From Paralcaligenes sp039935015 (GTDB lineage Bacteria > Pseudomonadota > Gammaproteobacteria > Burkholderiales > Burkholderiaceae_B), in contig JBDTLC010000017.1 of NCBI GenBank assembly GCA_039935015.1, positions 20,297 to 84,296 of the forward strand: 64,000 nt of DNA, in the 5' to 3' direction. The stretch's first letter is position 1. Every line of letters starts with the position of its first letter. The position numbers and the translations under genes were made by a program. The notes under the pieces are model-generated. The model was given only the letters and a program-made list of their open reading frames with translations. It was not told where the DNA came from and made no database searches. Below, piece after piece: positions 1-8,546 of the stretch.

Positions 1-162
1 CGAATGCACTGTCATGAGCGCAATGGATCCCAATACGCCCCATACGTTCAAAGGGGCGCTCCCACAGCTATCTACAGTCGCTGCACAACGCGTACAAGGC
101 CGACAACTTAGAAATCGTTATATGCCGCAGCCTAATCAGTGTAGATTGGGAGGGCTATCTAC

Positions 163-243
163 ATGACTGCAATTTCAACCAGATGCTGGGGCTGCACAGC
201 CGGTCAGGGCAGCAGTTGCGGTGGCGCGCTCGATGGATCATAA
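163..243 (+). CDS. possible 26-residue Cys-rich leader peptide
   Basis: A short open frame starts with ATG after a purine-rich GGGAGG box about ten bases upstream and stops three bases before the next gene. The predicted peptide has three cysteines (CWGC, then a further Cys) and a Gly-rich C-terminal half. It matches no family I can name. It may be a translated leader coupled to the downstream reductase gene, whose own ribosome site is weak, or it may be chance. Only its position and ribosome-binding box support it. Confidence 0.3.
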   Translation: MTAISTRCWGCTAGQGSSCGGALDGS

Positions 244-246
244 AAC

Positions 247-2406
247 ATGAAAAAAGCTGTCATTATCATCGCCGTAGGATTAATTGCGGTGGCGTTCTTC
301 TCTTTAGGGTTGAACCACTTTCTCACTCTGGATGGCATTAAGGAAAGTGTCGGCCAAGTCCAGGCATGGCAGGCGGCGAAACCCATCTTGACCGCCATAG
401 CGTTCTTCGTATTCTATATAACGGTCACTGCACTTTCCCTGCCAGGTGCGGCCGTCCTGACATTGGCCGCAGGCGCTTTATTCGGACTATTCTGGGGCAC
501 TGTACTGGTTTCATTTGCCTCCAGCTTGGGTGCCACTCTGGCTTTTCTGGTGGCGCGCTACTTGCTGCGCGATGCAATTCAGACTCGCTTTGCGGAGCGC
601 CTGAAGGTCATCAATGAGGGCGTGGCCAGACAAGGCAAGTTTTACCTGTTCACACTGCGACTGGTACCCCTGTTCCCGTTTTTTATCATTAACCTGTTAA
701 TGGGACTTACCGCCATTCGTACCAGAAGCTTTTACTGGGTTAGCCAGATCGGAATGTTGGCGGGTACGGTAGTTTATGTGAATGCCGGCGGGCAATTGGT
801 GAAAATAACGAGTCTTTCCGGAATCGTCTCGCCAGGCCTGTTGGTATCCTTTGCCTTAGTAGGCGTATTCCCGTGGATCGCTAAATGGCTCGTGGGCATT
901 CTTAAGCGGCGCCGCGTTTACGCCAAATGGCAACGACCTCGACAGTTTGATCGTAATCTGGTGGTGATCGGTGCCGGCGCGGCGGGCTTAGTTACCGCTT
1001 ATATCGGTGCCGCGGTTAAAGCAAAGGTGACGCTGATAGAGGCGAACAAGATGGGGGGTGATTGCCTTAATTACGGATGCGTGCCAAGTAAAGCTCTGAT
1101 CAAAAGCGCCACACTGGCCCATCAAATCCGGCAAGGAGCGCATTACGGATTGGAGGCGATTTCACCCGCATTCAGCTTTCGCAAAGTGATGGCGAGGGTA
1201 CATGAAATCATTCGCACTATCGAGCCACACGACAGTGTCGAACGCTACACCGAACTCGGCGTAGAGGTACTGCAAGGTTACGCCCGTATCGTTGACCCAT
1301 GGACGGTCGAGGTTGCTCTCAACGACGGCGGCACAAGGCGTCTGACCACACGCAGCATCGTGATCGCTGCCGGTGCCCGGCCGTTTATACCTCCTCTGCC
1401 CGGTCTGGACGACGTAGGGTACGTAACCAGCGACACTCTCTGGAACGAATTCGCCAGGCTGGATGAGCCTCCTGCGCAGTTGGTGGTGCTGGGTGGTGGG
1501 CCAATCGGCTGCGAGCTGGCGCAAAGCTTTGCCCGCCTCGGCTCCAAGGTCACCCAAATTGAGATGGCTCCCCGCATCATGATCCGCGAAGACGAAGAGG
1601 TTTCCGACTTAGCGCGCGCTTCACTCGAACAAGATGGCGTCATTGTTCTTACAAACCATAAGGCCTTACGCTGCGAACTCAATGCGGGGCGCAAGTGTAT
1701 TGTTGTGGAACACAAGGGCGGGCAGCAGACTATTGAATTCGATGCGCTGATATGCGCCGTCGGGCGAGTGGCCAGGCTAACCGACTATGGATTAGAAGCC
1801 TTGGATATTCAGACCCAGCGCACTGTCGTCGCCAACGAATATCTGGAAACACTTTACCCAAACATCTTCGCTGCCGGCGATGTAACCGGCCCCTACCAGT
1901 TCACTCACGTTGCCGCGCATCAGGCCTGGTATGCAGCCGTCAACGCACTTTTCGGGAGTTTCAAAAAATTCAAAGTGGACTACTCGGTCATACCCTGGGC
2001 CACATTCATCGACCCAGAAGTCGCCCGGGTCGGCATCAACGAGCAAGAGGCTCGCACAAAAGGCATCGCTCACGAAGTCACACGATACAGTATTAACGAG
2101 CTCGATCGGGCCATTACCGATGGTGTGGCGCGCGGCTTTGTGAAGGTGTTGACAGTGCCAGGCAAGGATCGCATTCTCGGCGTAACTATCGTGGGGGAAC
2201 ACGCGGGCGACCTTCTGGCCGAATTCGTGCTGGCCATGAAAAACGGGCTAGGTCTGAACAAAATATTGGGCACCATACACATCTACCCGACTCTGGCCGA
2301 GGCCAACAAATACGTTGCTGGGGAATGGAAGCGCGCGCATACATCGGCCAGAACCTTGGCATGGCTCGGGCGATTCCACACATGGAAGCGGGGTGGCACC
2401 TCATGA
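247..2406 (+). CDS. TVP38/TMEM64 membrane domain fused to FAD-dependent disulfide reductase
   Basis: The N-terminal 230 residues are a TVP38/TMEM64 (SNARE-associated, DedA-like) membrane domain with several hydrophobic segments. A class I pyridine nucleotide-disulfide oxidoreductase follows, with a GxGxxG FAD motif near residue 241 and the redox pair Cys273/Cys278 in CLNYGC. A second dinucleotide fold (GGGPIGCELA) and a C-terminal dimerisation domain complete it. The residue before the catalytic-loop proline is Tyr680 (HIYPT) rather than the His of lipoamide dehydrogenase, so it resembles mercuric-reductase-like members. The true substrate is unknown. A membrane-anchored thiol or metal reductase facing the cytoplasm is the likely role. 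It overlaps the next gene by ATGA, so the two are translationally coupled. Confidence 0.88.
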   Translation: MKKAVIIIAVGLIAVAFFSLGLNHFLTLDGIKESVGQVQAWQAAKPILTAIAFFVFYITVTALSLPGAAVLTLAAGALFGLFWGTVLVSFASSLGATLAFLVARYLLRDAIQTRFAERLKVINEGVARQGKFYLFTLRLVPLFPFFIINLLMGLTAIRTRSFYWVSQIGMLAGTVVYVNAGGQLVKITSLSGIVSPGLLVSFALVGVFPWIAKWLVGILKRRRVYAKWQRPRQFDRNLVVIGAGAAGLVTAYIGAAVKAKVTLIEANKMGGDCLNYGCVPSKALIKSATLAHQIRQGAHYGLEAISPAFSFRKVMARVHEIIRTIEPHDSVERYTELGVEVLQGYARIVDPWTVEVALNDGGTRRLTTRSIVIAAGARPFIPPLPGLDDVGYVTSDTLWNEFARLDEPPAQLVVLGGGPIGCELAQSFARLGSKVTQIEMAPRIMIREDEEVSDLARASLEQDGVIVLTNHKALRCELNAGRKCIVVEHKGGQQTIEFDALICAVGRVARLTDYGLEALDIQTQRTVVANEYLETLYPNIFAAGDVTGPYQFTHVAAHQAWYAAVNALFGSFKKFKVDYSVIPWATFIDPEVARVGINEQEARTKGIAHEVTRYSINELDRAITDGVARGFVKVLTVPGKDRILGVTIVGEHAGDLLAEFVLAMKNGLGLNKILGTIHIYPTLAEANKYVAGEWKRAHTSARTLAWLGRFHTWKRGGTS

Positions 2407-3077
2407 AATTGTCTATTATCGTGCCAATACTGAACGAAGCCCATGAATTACCTGGGCTACTTGAACAATTATTATCTCTGGTGCGCCAAGGAACTGAAGT
2501 CATCATTGCAGACGGTGGCAGTCACGATGGCTGCGCCGACATTGCCGAAGGTGCTGGCTTCGCGGTGGTCCGGGCGGTGCGTGGCCGAGCACGACAAATG
2601 AATGCCGCAGCAGCGTTGGCAACGGGAGACATCTTGTTATTCTTGCACGCCGACACACGATTGCCGCGAGAGGCAACGACATGGATTACGCAGGCTCTAA
2701 CAGGCAACAAACATGCGTGGGGCCGATTTGACGTCTATATTAACGGACGCCCGGCAATGCTGCGAGTTATAAGCCGTATGATGAACTTGCGCTCACGCCT
2801 GACCGGCATAGCTACCGGAGACCAGGCCATCTTTGTCACTCGGCGCGCCTTCGATGCAGTAGGAGGTTTTCCAGATCAAGCGCTTATGGAAGATATCGAG
2901 TTCTCAAAACGGCTACTAAGCCTCTCCAGGCCAGCTTGCCTCGTCAGGTGCGTGACCACCTCCGGGCGTCGCTGGGAAACCGAAGGTGTCTGGCACACTA
3001 TATTCTTGATGTGGCGATTGCGCTGGAACTACTGGCGCGGTGTCCCCGCGCAGCAACTGGCCAAAGACTATCGATGA
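2403..3077 (+). CDS. family 2 glycosyltransferase, TIGR04283-like
   Basis: This 224-residue protein opens with the GT2 signature (LSIIVPILNEAHELPGLL) and carries a nucleotide-sugar/metal motif in FLHADTRLP. It matches the 'transferase 2, rSAM/selenodomain-associated' group, some members of which sit in arsenosugar-type clusters. The start is the ATG at 2403, which overlaps the upstream stop as ATGA. A longer in-frame start at 2325 would lie inside the reductase gene. It also overlaps the next gene by ATGA, so the three genes form one tight operon. No radical SAM gene is visible in the window. The acceptor sugar or lipid cannot be told from sequence. Confidence 0.85.
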   Translation: MKLSIIVPILNEAHELPGLLEQLLSLVRQGTEVIIADGGSHDGCADIAEGAGFAVVRAVRGRARQMNAAAALATGDILLFLHADTRLPREATTWITQALTGNKHAWGRFDVYINGRPAMLRVISRMMNLRSRLTGIATGDQAIFVTRRAFDAVGGFPDQALMEDIEFSKRLLSLSRPACLVRCVTTSGRRWETEGVWHTIFLMWRLRWNYWRGVPAQQLAKDYR

Positions 3078-3754
3078 ATATCGTTCGCATTGTTATATTT
3101 GCCAAGGCTCCTGTGGCCGGACTCGTCAAAACACGACTGATACCCGCCCTTGGGGCACAAGCTGCGGCTGACCTTGCACGACTCATGCTCTTGCGCACCC
3201 TTGAGAAAGCGTTAGCGGTCAACGCCGGGCCCGTGGAGCTATGCGTAAGCCCATCTCAAAAAGAAGCGGTGTGGCAATCTATTCCCGTGCCGGCAACCGT
3301 TGCTTGGTCGAGTCAGGGTGAGGGAGTCTTGGGGGTGAGGATGGCCCGGGCAACCAGGCGCATTACCGACGCCGGCGAATCGATACTACTTATTGGCACA
3401 GACTGCCCCGAGCTGAGTACAACGCATCTGCGTTGCGCTGTCACGTCGCTACAACAACATGATGCGGTGCTGGCTCCGACCTTCGACGGCGGTTATGCGC
3501 TGCTAGGGCTAAACCAATTTGACGCATCTGTCTTCGAAGATATTGCATGGGGCACCGATACAGTTTTATCGGAAACACAATTACGGCTGGCGCAATTGAA
3601 ATGGCTAACTCATTATTTGCCAACCATGCATGACATTGATGAGCCTGAAGACTTGCACTGGCTACCTGAGCTTGACGCATCGTCATTCTTGCCGCAGAAA
3701 ATGCAGGATACGCACAATGACCCGCGTGGTCGGCTTAACCTCGATCCTCTTTAA
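3074..3754 (+). CDS. DUF2064 glycosyltransferase-like protein, TIGR04282-like
   Basis: This 226-residue protein begins IVIFAKAPVAGLVKTRL, the hallmark of the DUF2064 'transferase 1, rSAM/selenodomain-associated' family, which has a nucleotidyltransferase-like GT-A fold. A conserved GTDCPELS segment and DGGYALLGL follow, as in the family. The start at 3074 overlaps the preceding stop as ATGA. This family commonly pairs with the TIGR04283 transferase, which supports a joint sugar-transfer pathway. Its 3' end overlaps the convergent hydroxylase gene by about 20 bases. Confidence 0.85.
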   Translation: MNIVRIVIFAKAPVAGLVKTRLIPALGAQAAADLARLMLLRTLEKALAVNAGPVELCVSPSQKEAVWQSIPVPATVAWSSQGEGVLGVRMARATRRITDAGESILLIGTDCPELSTTHLRCAVTSLQQHDAVLAPTFDGGYALLGLNQFDASVFEDIAWGTDTVLSETQLRLAQLKWLTHYLPTMHDIDEPEDLHWLPELDASSFLPQKMQDTHNDPRGRLNLDPL

Positions 3755-4535
3755 TTTGCCTGGCCGGTTGGGCCAGCAGGCTCCACAGACGTTGAGCACC
3801 AGCATCGCGAAAGACATCCAGTCCCAACGGAATGATCTCTTGCGCCTGCTGGGGTTGGGCCAAATAGCTGCCCAGCATACGATCCCACCACGAAACATGA
3901 AAACCAAAATTGGAATCGTGCTCTGCGCGCAGTACTGAGTGATGAATACGGTGCATATCCGGCGTCACGAATACCCATCGGAGCCAAGTATCCAGCCGGG
4001 TCGGCAAGCGCAGATTGACGTGAGTTATCAATGAAAAGCTGCTTAACACGATTTCAAACACCAATACAACCGTTGGGCTAGCCCCGAGCAACAGGACAGT
4101 CACAATCTTGACCAGCATCGACAGCAAGATTTCCAGTGGATGAAAGCGGACGCCGGAGCTCACATCAAGAGCCACGTCGGTGTGATGTACTCGATGCAAG
4201 CGCCATAGAATATCCATGCGATGCATTAGGCGATGCTGCGCGTAAATCACCAGATCCAGTGCAACGAATGCGATGGCCGCGGCAGGCCAAGGCGGAAGCT
4301 GCAACCAGTGCAGCACCCCCACGCCGTTTGCCTGAGCCCATAACGCGGCATCTATCGCCAGCCATGGCAGGAAAAGCCGCAGGCACAGGGTATTGATCAT
4401 GCTCAGACCTATATTCACCGGCCATCGTTGCCGCCGTCGCGGTGACGCGGAGTGTCGCGGCCAGAACCATTCGGCCACTGCCAGCAACGCTAGGAGCGAA
4501 AGGAACAAAGACAGGCGAAGCATGGCGTCATTCAT
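3735..4535 (-). CDS. sterol desaturase / fatty acid hydroxylase family membrane protein
   Basis: The protein is hydrophobic with the three histidine clusters of diiron membrane hydroxylases: HRLMH, HRVHH and HRIHH at about residues 108-112, 121-125 and 202-206, counted from a TTG codon seven residues upstream of the chosen ATG. These ligate the diiron centre. The family hydroxylates or desaturates lipids in the inner membrane. The substrate here is unknown. The ATG at 4535 was preferred to the TTG at 4556, but the ribosome site is poorly placed for both. It converges on the glycosyltransferase operon with a short tail-to-tail overlap. Confidence 0.82.
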   Translation of the reverse strand: MNDAMLRLSLFLSLLALLAVAEWFWPRHSASPRRRQRWPVNIGLSMINTLCLRLFLPWLAIDAALWAQANGVGVLHWLQLPPWPAAAIAFVALDLVIYAQHRLMHRMDILWRLHRVHHTDVALDVSSGVRFHPLEILLSMLVKIVTVLLLGASPTVVLVFEIVLSSFSLITHVNLRLPTRLDTWLRWVFVTPDMHRIHHSVLRAEHDSNFGFHVSWWDRMLGSYLAQPQQAQEIIPLGLDVFRDAGAQRLWSLLAQPARQIKEDRG

Positions 4536-4656
4536 GAAATGAAGCGAAATCTCCAAAAAGGTCGAGACGCAGCGACTGAACGACTGTCATACAAGCGATT
4601 TTCCGCGTAGCTGTGCCGTAACAAATAGCCCTTCGGATTGGGCGATAAGTCTGATT

Positions 4657-5187
4657 TTAGCGCTGAGCGTTCAGTCGAATTTTCTCTGACTCCGCGACGC
4701 GCACAATGTCTCGTAGAAACACTGTTAGATCGGTTACGGGCGGTGTGTGCGGAACTTGGTACATTAAATCAACGACAATACCGCGATGATACGTGGCATG
4801 ATTCACAATATGCAAAATCATTTCTTCGCGTGACATGATACCCGCGCCACCATCTACGAATTGAAAGCTAACGCGCTCCTCGAGCTGCGTAGTGGACAAG
4901 GACGCCGCATAATCAACGAACCATTGGTCGATGAGATTTTTCGACTCACAAAGTTCAGACAATGGAGGATCTGTGGGGGTATTGCGCGCCGTGAAGTGAT
5001 GCGGCCGGCCTTCGAGATGCGCCTTAAACATACAATCAATCACATAAATGTGATTGATTGTATGGATTATATTTTTGAAACGCGTCGGACGATTTTTTGT
5101 GGCCTCTCCTTCTGGCATGCGTTTTATCGAGGAAAACATGAGCGTATCGGCCCAAGCATTGTAGTGGGTCAGCAAGTGCGTAGACAT
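4657..5187 (-). CDS. DinB family protein
   Basis: This 176-residue protein has the four-helix DinB/YfiT layout. It starts with HLLTHYNAWAD and carries a late HATYHRG motif, which with an early His gives the usual metal-binding histidine triad. Members include thiol-dependent transferases (bacillithiol, mycothiol or glutathione linked) and many of unknown role. The ATG at 5187 has an AGGA box upstream. Longer frames upstream would run into the hydrolase gene. A perfect 36-bp palindrome lies inside the coding sequence at 5029-5064, in the segment encoding HTINHIYVIDCM. Confidence 0.85.
   Translation of the reverse strand: MSTHLLTHYNAWADTLMFSSIKRMPEGEATKNRPTRFKNIIHTINHIYVIDCMFKAHLEGRPHHFTARNTPTDPPLSELCESKNLIDQWFVDYAASLSTTQLEERVSFQFVDGGAGIMSREEMILHIVNHATYHRGIVVDLMYQVPHTPPVTDLTVFLRDIVRVAESEKIRLNAQR
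5029..5064. repeat. perfect 36-bp palindrome inside the DinB gene
   Basis: Two 17-base arms, the left one reading CATACAATCAATCACAT, are perfect reverse complements separated by AA. The arms are unusually long for chance and lie entirely within coding sequence. The encoded stretch is partly conserved in DinB proteins, which constrains some but not all of the bases. Confidence 0.9.
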
Positions 5188-5227
5188 ACTGCATCCTATT
5201 AGTTGAATAATGCTTCGACTCCAACCT

Positions 5228-6052
5228 CTAATCCGATTCGATAAAATCCTTGATTGCCGACAGAAAGAGTGCGGGTGCTTGAAGTTGTGGAACATGTGCA
5301 CAACCAGGCAACACATGTAGGCGCGCGTTTGGCAGGCCCGCCACCAGTTCCTGTGCCATAGGAGGCGGCGTTGCTTCATCGCCCTCTCCCACTAGAACCA
5401 GAACCGGCAGATCTAGCTCGGCAAGCTCTGAACGCAGGTCTAACAACGCCAACGCTTCGCAGGCTTGGTAAAACGTTTGCGGATCGACGGCTAAAAAACG
5501 TTTTTTTCGCTCTGCAATAATTTGCGGATGCTTGGCCTGATATTCGGGTGAAAAAAGACGTCGCATCGCGACATCAGCAACAGTCCCCAGCCCGTTTCTT
5601 TGTGCGGCCACAGACATTTGTCTGAACGCTGCCCGGCCCGGCTCGGAAAAAGTCGCGCCGCAACCAGTCAGTGCCAACCGGCTGGCTATGCCGGGATGAC
5701 GCACTGCCAGAGTGATGGCAATGAACGCACCATAACCGTTACCCAGAAAAATTGGCGGCGCACCCAGCCCGAACCCCTTAATTGCGGCGGCGATCCGATC
5801 GGCGACCGCAGCAAGGTCCGGACCAACCTTGCTGGAAGAACCGAACCCGGGCAGATTCAGGAGAACGACTTTATGCGTTTGCGAAAGCGGCTGCGCAATC
5901 AAATCGAAACTTGAGCGATCCGCCAAAAGAGAATGAAACAGCACAATTGCCGGCCCATCGCCAAGCGTTAACGCGGTAACCTCGCCGTTGCCCACGGTCA
6001 TACTGATGGCTTGATACTTTGGCTTTTCTTCTCGGTTCAACGATGATTCCAT
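5228..6052 (-). CDS. alpha/beta-fold hydrolase-like protein lacking the nucleophile
   Basis: This 274-residue protein has an alpha/beta-hydrolase fold resembling enol-lactonases of the PcaD type: an oxyanion-side HSLLADRSSF and a long central cap. Acid Asp225 lies in GEGDEATPP and His253 in GCAHVPQL. The nucleophile elbow reads GNGYG at residues 104-108, so the expected Ser is Gly106 (codon GGT, one base from AGT). It may be catalytically dead, use another mechanism, or have drifted. A strong AAGGAGGG box precedes the ATG at 6052. It follows the aldehyde dehydrogenase gene by 46 bases on the same strand and is probably its operon partner. Confidence 0.85.
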   Translation of the reverse strand: MESSLNREEKPKYQAISMTVGNGEVTALTLGDGPAIVLFHSLLADRSSFDLIAQPLSQTHKVVLLNLPGFGSSSKVGPDLAAVADRIAAAIKGFGLGAPPIFLGNGYGAFIAITLAVRHPGIASRLALTGCGATFSEPGRAAFRQMSVAAQRNGLGTVADVAMRRLFSPEYQAKHPQIIAERKKRFLAVDPQTFYQACEALALLDLRSELAELDLPVLVLVGEGDEATPPPMAQELVAGLPNARLHVLPGCAHVPQLQAPALFLSAIKDFIESD

Positions 6053-6098
6053 TGCAAGCCCTCCTTTTAAGTGCCTATTGTTATCTGCGCCGAAGGGC

Positions 6099-7634
6099 TT
6101 AATTCAGGCGCGGCTGACTGGCCGTATCTTTGTACCAATCGAACGGTGCATCATTCAAACGCAGCATCACGCTCTTCGTCTCAAAATGCTGTTCGAAAGA
6201 TTCAGTGCCAGATTCACGGCCCAGGCCCGAATCTTTTACACCGCCCCAGGGCGATGCAGGATCCAGGCGATGATGATCGTTGATCCAGACAATACCGCAT
6301 CTAAGTTGGGCGGCCACTCGATGGGCGCGCGTCACGTCATTGGTGCGAATGGCGCCGGCCAGACCGAACGGAGAGTTATTAGCCAGCGCAACGCCCTCTT
6401 CTTCCGTCGAAAACCGTGTGATCGAAACAAAAGGCCCGAATACTTCTTCTTGGAAGATACGCATGTTTGCCGTCACATCGGCAAAAACTGTAGGTTCGAC
6501 AAAGAAACCATTTTTCAGCGCTGGATCGGGCGGCACACGGCCGCCTGCCACCAGGCGCGCTTTATCTTCTTGTAGCCCGATCTTGACATAGTTCAGCACC
6601 CTTTGTTGCTGTCGGGCAGAAACAACCGGGCCTAATTGAACCGTCGCATCGATGGGGTTTCCGATGCGGATCGACTTGGCCTTCGCGGCCAGTTTTTCAA
6701 CGAACTGGTCATACATTTTTTCCTGAACGATCTGGCGGCTGCCACAAATGCACGTTTGCCCGGCACCGATAAAGGCGCCGAAAGCAGCGTAATTGACAGC
6801 CTGATCAACGTCGAAATCGTCAAAGACCAATACGGGCGTCTTGCCGCCTAGTTCTAGCGTCTGGTGCGCGAAATTATTGCCGGCCAGCTCGCCGGTGATA
6901 CGACCTGCTTCAGTTCCGCCGGTAAGCACCCACTTGGCTAACGCAGGGTGCGCAGCCAATGCACGTCCGGTGGTGGGTCCAAGCCCGGTAACCACATTGA
7001 AGACACCGGGCGGCAACCCCGCTTCCACAAACATCGTTGCCAGACGCAATGTTGTCAGGGGAGTGTATTCGGACGGTTTGACCACAGTCGTGCAGCCCGA
7101 GGCAAGCGTAGGGGCCAGGCCTTTGATGAGTATCATCAACGGATGATTGAATGGCGTTGAATTGCCAACTACACCGATCGGAGTGCGAATGGTGTAGTTC
7201 AGATAATCGCCTTCGACCGGAATGACTGCATCGCGGCGCGCAATTGCCAAGCCTGCGTTATAACGCAGAAAATCGGGCAGCCTTGATACCTGAGCGCGGG
7301 TTTCATTGACAGGCCGGCCATTATTAACGGTTTCCAGGTGATAGATTTCGTCAAGATTGGCCTCGAACACATCAGCTAGCTTGTTGATCAGCCTGGCACG
7401 GGTTCGGTTCGACATCTTATTCCATTCGGGGCTGTGGAACGCGGCCGTGGCGCTGACTACGGCTCGATCAACATCGGCGTCGCTGGCATGGCTGATTTGC
7501 GCGAGTATTTCACCGGTTGCCGGATTGACAACATAGAGTAGATCGGAACGGGTTGCCTCAACTTCGCGTCCGTCAATATATAACCCGTGCACGGGAATCT
7601 GAGATACGCTGACTTGACTATTTACGGTGAACAT
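6099..7634 (-). CDS. NAD(P)-dependent aldehyde dehydrogenase
   Basis: A full-length 511-residue aldehyde dehydrogenase. It has the cofactor lysine region VVKPSEYTPL, general base Glu261 in ELGGKTP and catalytic Cys295 in GAGQTCICGSR. It oxidises an aldehyde to the acid in the cytoplasm; the substrate is not evident. The ATG at 7634 has an AGAAGA box upstream and lies 28 bases after the GntR regulator stop. The regulator, dehydrogenase and hydrolase-like genes form one operon divergent from the Liv-type importer, so the imported compound may be processed through an aldehyde. Confidence 0.92.
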   Translation of the reverse strand: MFTVNSQVSVSQIPVHGLYIDGREVEATRSDLLYVVNPATGEILAQISHASDADVDRAVVSATAAFHSPEWNKMSNRTRARLINKLADVFEANLDEIYHLETVNNGRPVNETRAQVSRLPDFLRYNAGLAIARRDAVIPVEGDYLNYTIRTPIGVVGNSTPFNHPLMILIKGLAPTLASGCTTVVKPSEYTPLTTLRLATMFVEAGLPPGVFNVVTGLGPTTGRALAAHPALAKWVLTGGTEAGRITGELAGNNFAHQTLELGGKTPVLVFDDFDVDQAVNYAAFGAFIGAGQTCICGSRQIVQEKMYDQFVEKLAAKAKSIRIGNPIDATVQLGPVVSARQQQRVLNYVKIGLQEDKARLVAGGRVPPDPALKNGFFVEPTVFADVTANMRIFQEEVFGPFVSITRFSTEEEGVALANNSPFGLAGAIRTNDVTRAHRVAAQLRCGIVWINDHHRLDPASPWGGVKDSGLGRESGTESFEQHFETKSVMLRLNDAPFDWYKDTASQPRLN

Positions 7635-7662
7635 GTTTGATCTTCTTGAAAATTTTAGAAAA

Positions 7663-8343
7663 TTATTCAGCAACAACAATTCTTGATATCGCGTTGTTTA
7701 CCCGTTTCGCGGCGGCCGATATATGCCGTTCTGCCAAACGTTCCGCTACCTTCAACTGGCGCGACTGCAACGCGTCAATAATCCGGCAATGCTCATCAAG
7801 CAACGATTCGGGATTTCCTTTTTTGACATTACTTAGACTGACCAACACCGCCCGTTCCATCTGATCCATCAGATCGCCCAGCTGATCATGCATTCGAGCA
7901 TTTTTCGCCAGTTCTGCCAATGACTGATGAAATGCCCGGTTGTAGGCGACAAAGCCCCCTGGCCAGACGTCTGCGGCGAAAACACGAAATTTATCTAACG
8001 TAGCCAGGTCGGCATCGCTCGCGCGACGCACGATACGTTCCATGCAGGCCCGCTCTAGGGCTGCGCGCAAATGAAACATGTCTTGCACATCGGCCAGAGA
8101 TATGGGGGCAACCCGATAACCTTGTCTGGGAACAGTAATAACCAGGCTCTCGCGCTCGAGACGCATCAGAGCATCGCGTACGGGCGATTTGCTGACCTGA
8201 AACCGCGTGGCGACCTCGGCTGCATCGATTTCGGTGCCAGGCGCTAGCCTGCAACCGAGGATATCGGCACGTAATTGATCGTATATGGATTCGCGCAAAA
8301 GCTGATTACCGGTGATTGCGACAGACGTTTCGTTTAAATTCAT
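7663..8343 (-). CDS. GntR-family regulator with FCD effector domain
   Basis: This 226-residue regulator has an N-terminal winged helix (IYDQLRADILGCRLAPG and VSKSPVRDALMRLE). A helical FCD domain follows, with the metal-ligand pattern FHQSLAELAKN. It probably represses its own operon and the divergent transporter, releasing DNA when a small carboxylate or related ligand binds. It is the promoter-proximal gene of the minus-strand operon. Starts at 8343, 8352 and further upstream are possible; 8343 gives a normal family N-terminus. Confidence 0.88.
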   Translation of the reverse strand: MNLNETSVAITGNQLLRESIYDQLRADILGCRLAPGTEIDAAEVATRFQVSKSPVRDALMRLERESLVITVPRQGYRVAPISLADVQDMFHLRAALERACMERIVRRASDADLATLDKFRVFAADVWPGGFVAYNRAFHQSLAELAKNARMHDQLGDLMDQMERAVLVSLSNVKKGNPESLLDEHCRIIDALQSRQLKVAERLAERHISAAAKRVNNAISRIVVAE

Positions 8344-8476
8344 GGGCAACATTGAAATATTTAATCGAGCATACATCTTATTATCTGATACATTACGATT
8401 TAACGCAATCAAGTTATTCCAATCAAATATTACCTATAGAGATCCAGATATTTCTAGTAACTCTCACATATTCATA

Positions 8477-8504
8477 TTGACGTTTTTCATTTTCCTAATA
8501 TATC
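8477..8504 (+). promoter_or_regulatory. predicted sigma-70 promoter for the first Liv operon
   Basis: A TTGACG -35 box is followed after 16 bases by TATATC, about 40 bases ahead of the binding-protein start. It lies in the AT-rich divergent region shared with the GntR gene. A short ATCATGAT palindrome overlaps the -10 end and could be part of an operator. Confidence 0.45.
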
Positions 8505-8546
8505 ATGATGCATAAAAACCAACGATTTAATGCTCGGAGACAAGCC

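Noticed and set aside
4861..5202. 113-codon plus-strand frame over the DinB gene
   Set aside because: Its resemblance to the DinB product is caused by the 36-bp palindrome, which encodes a near-identical peptide on both strands.
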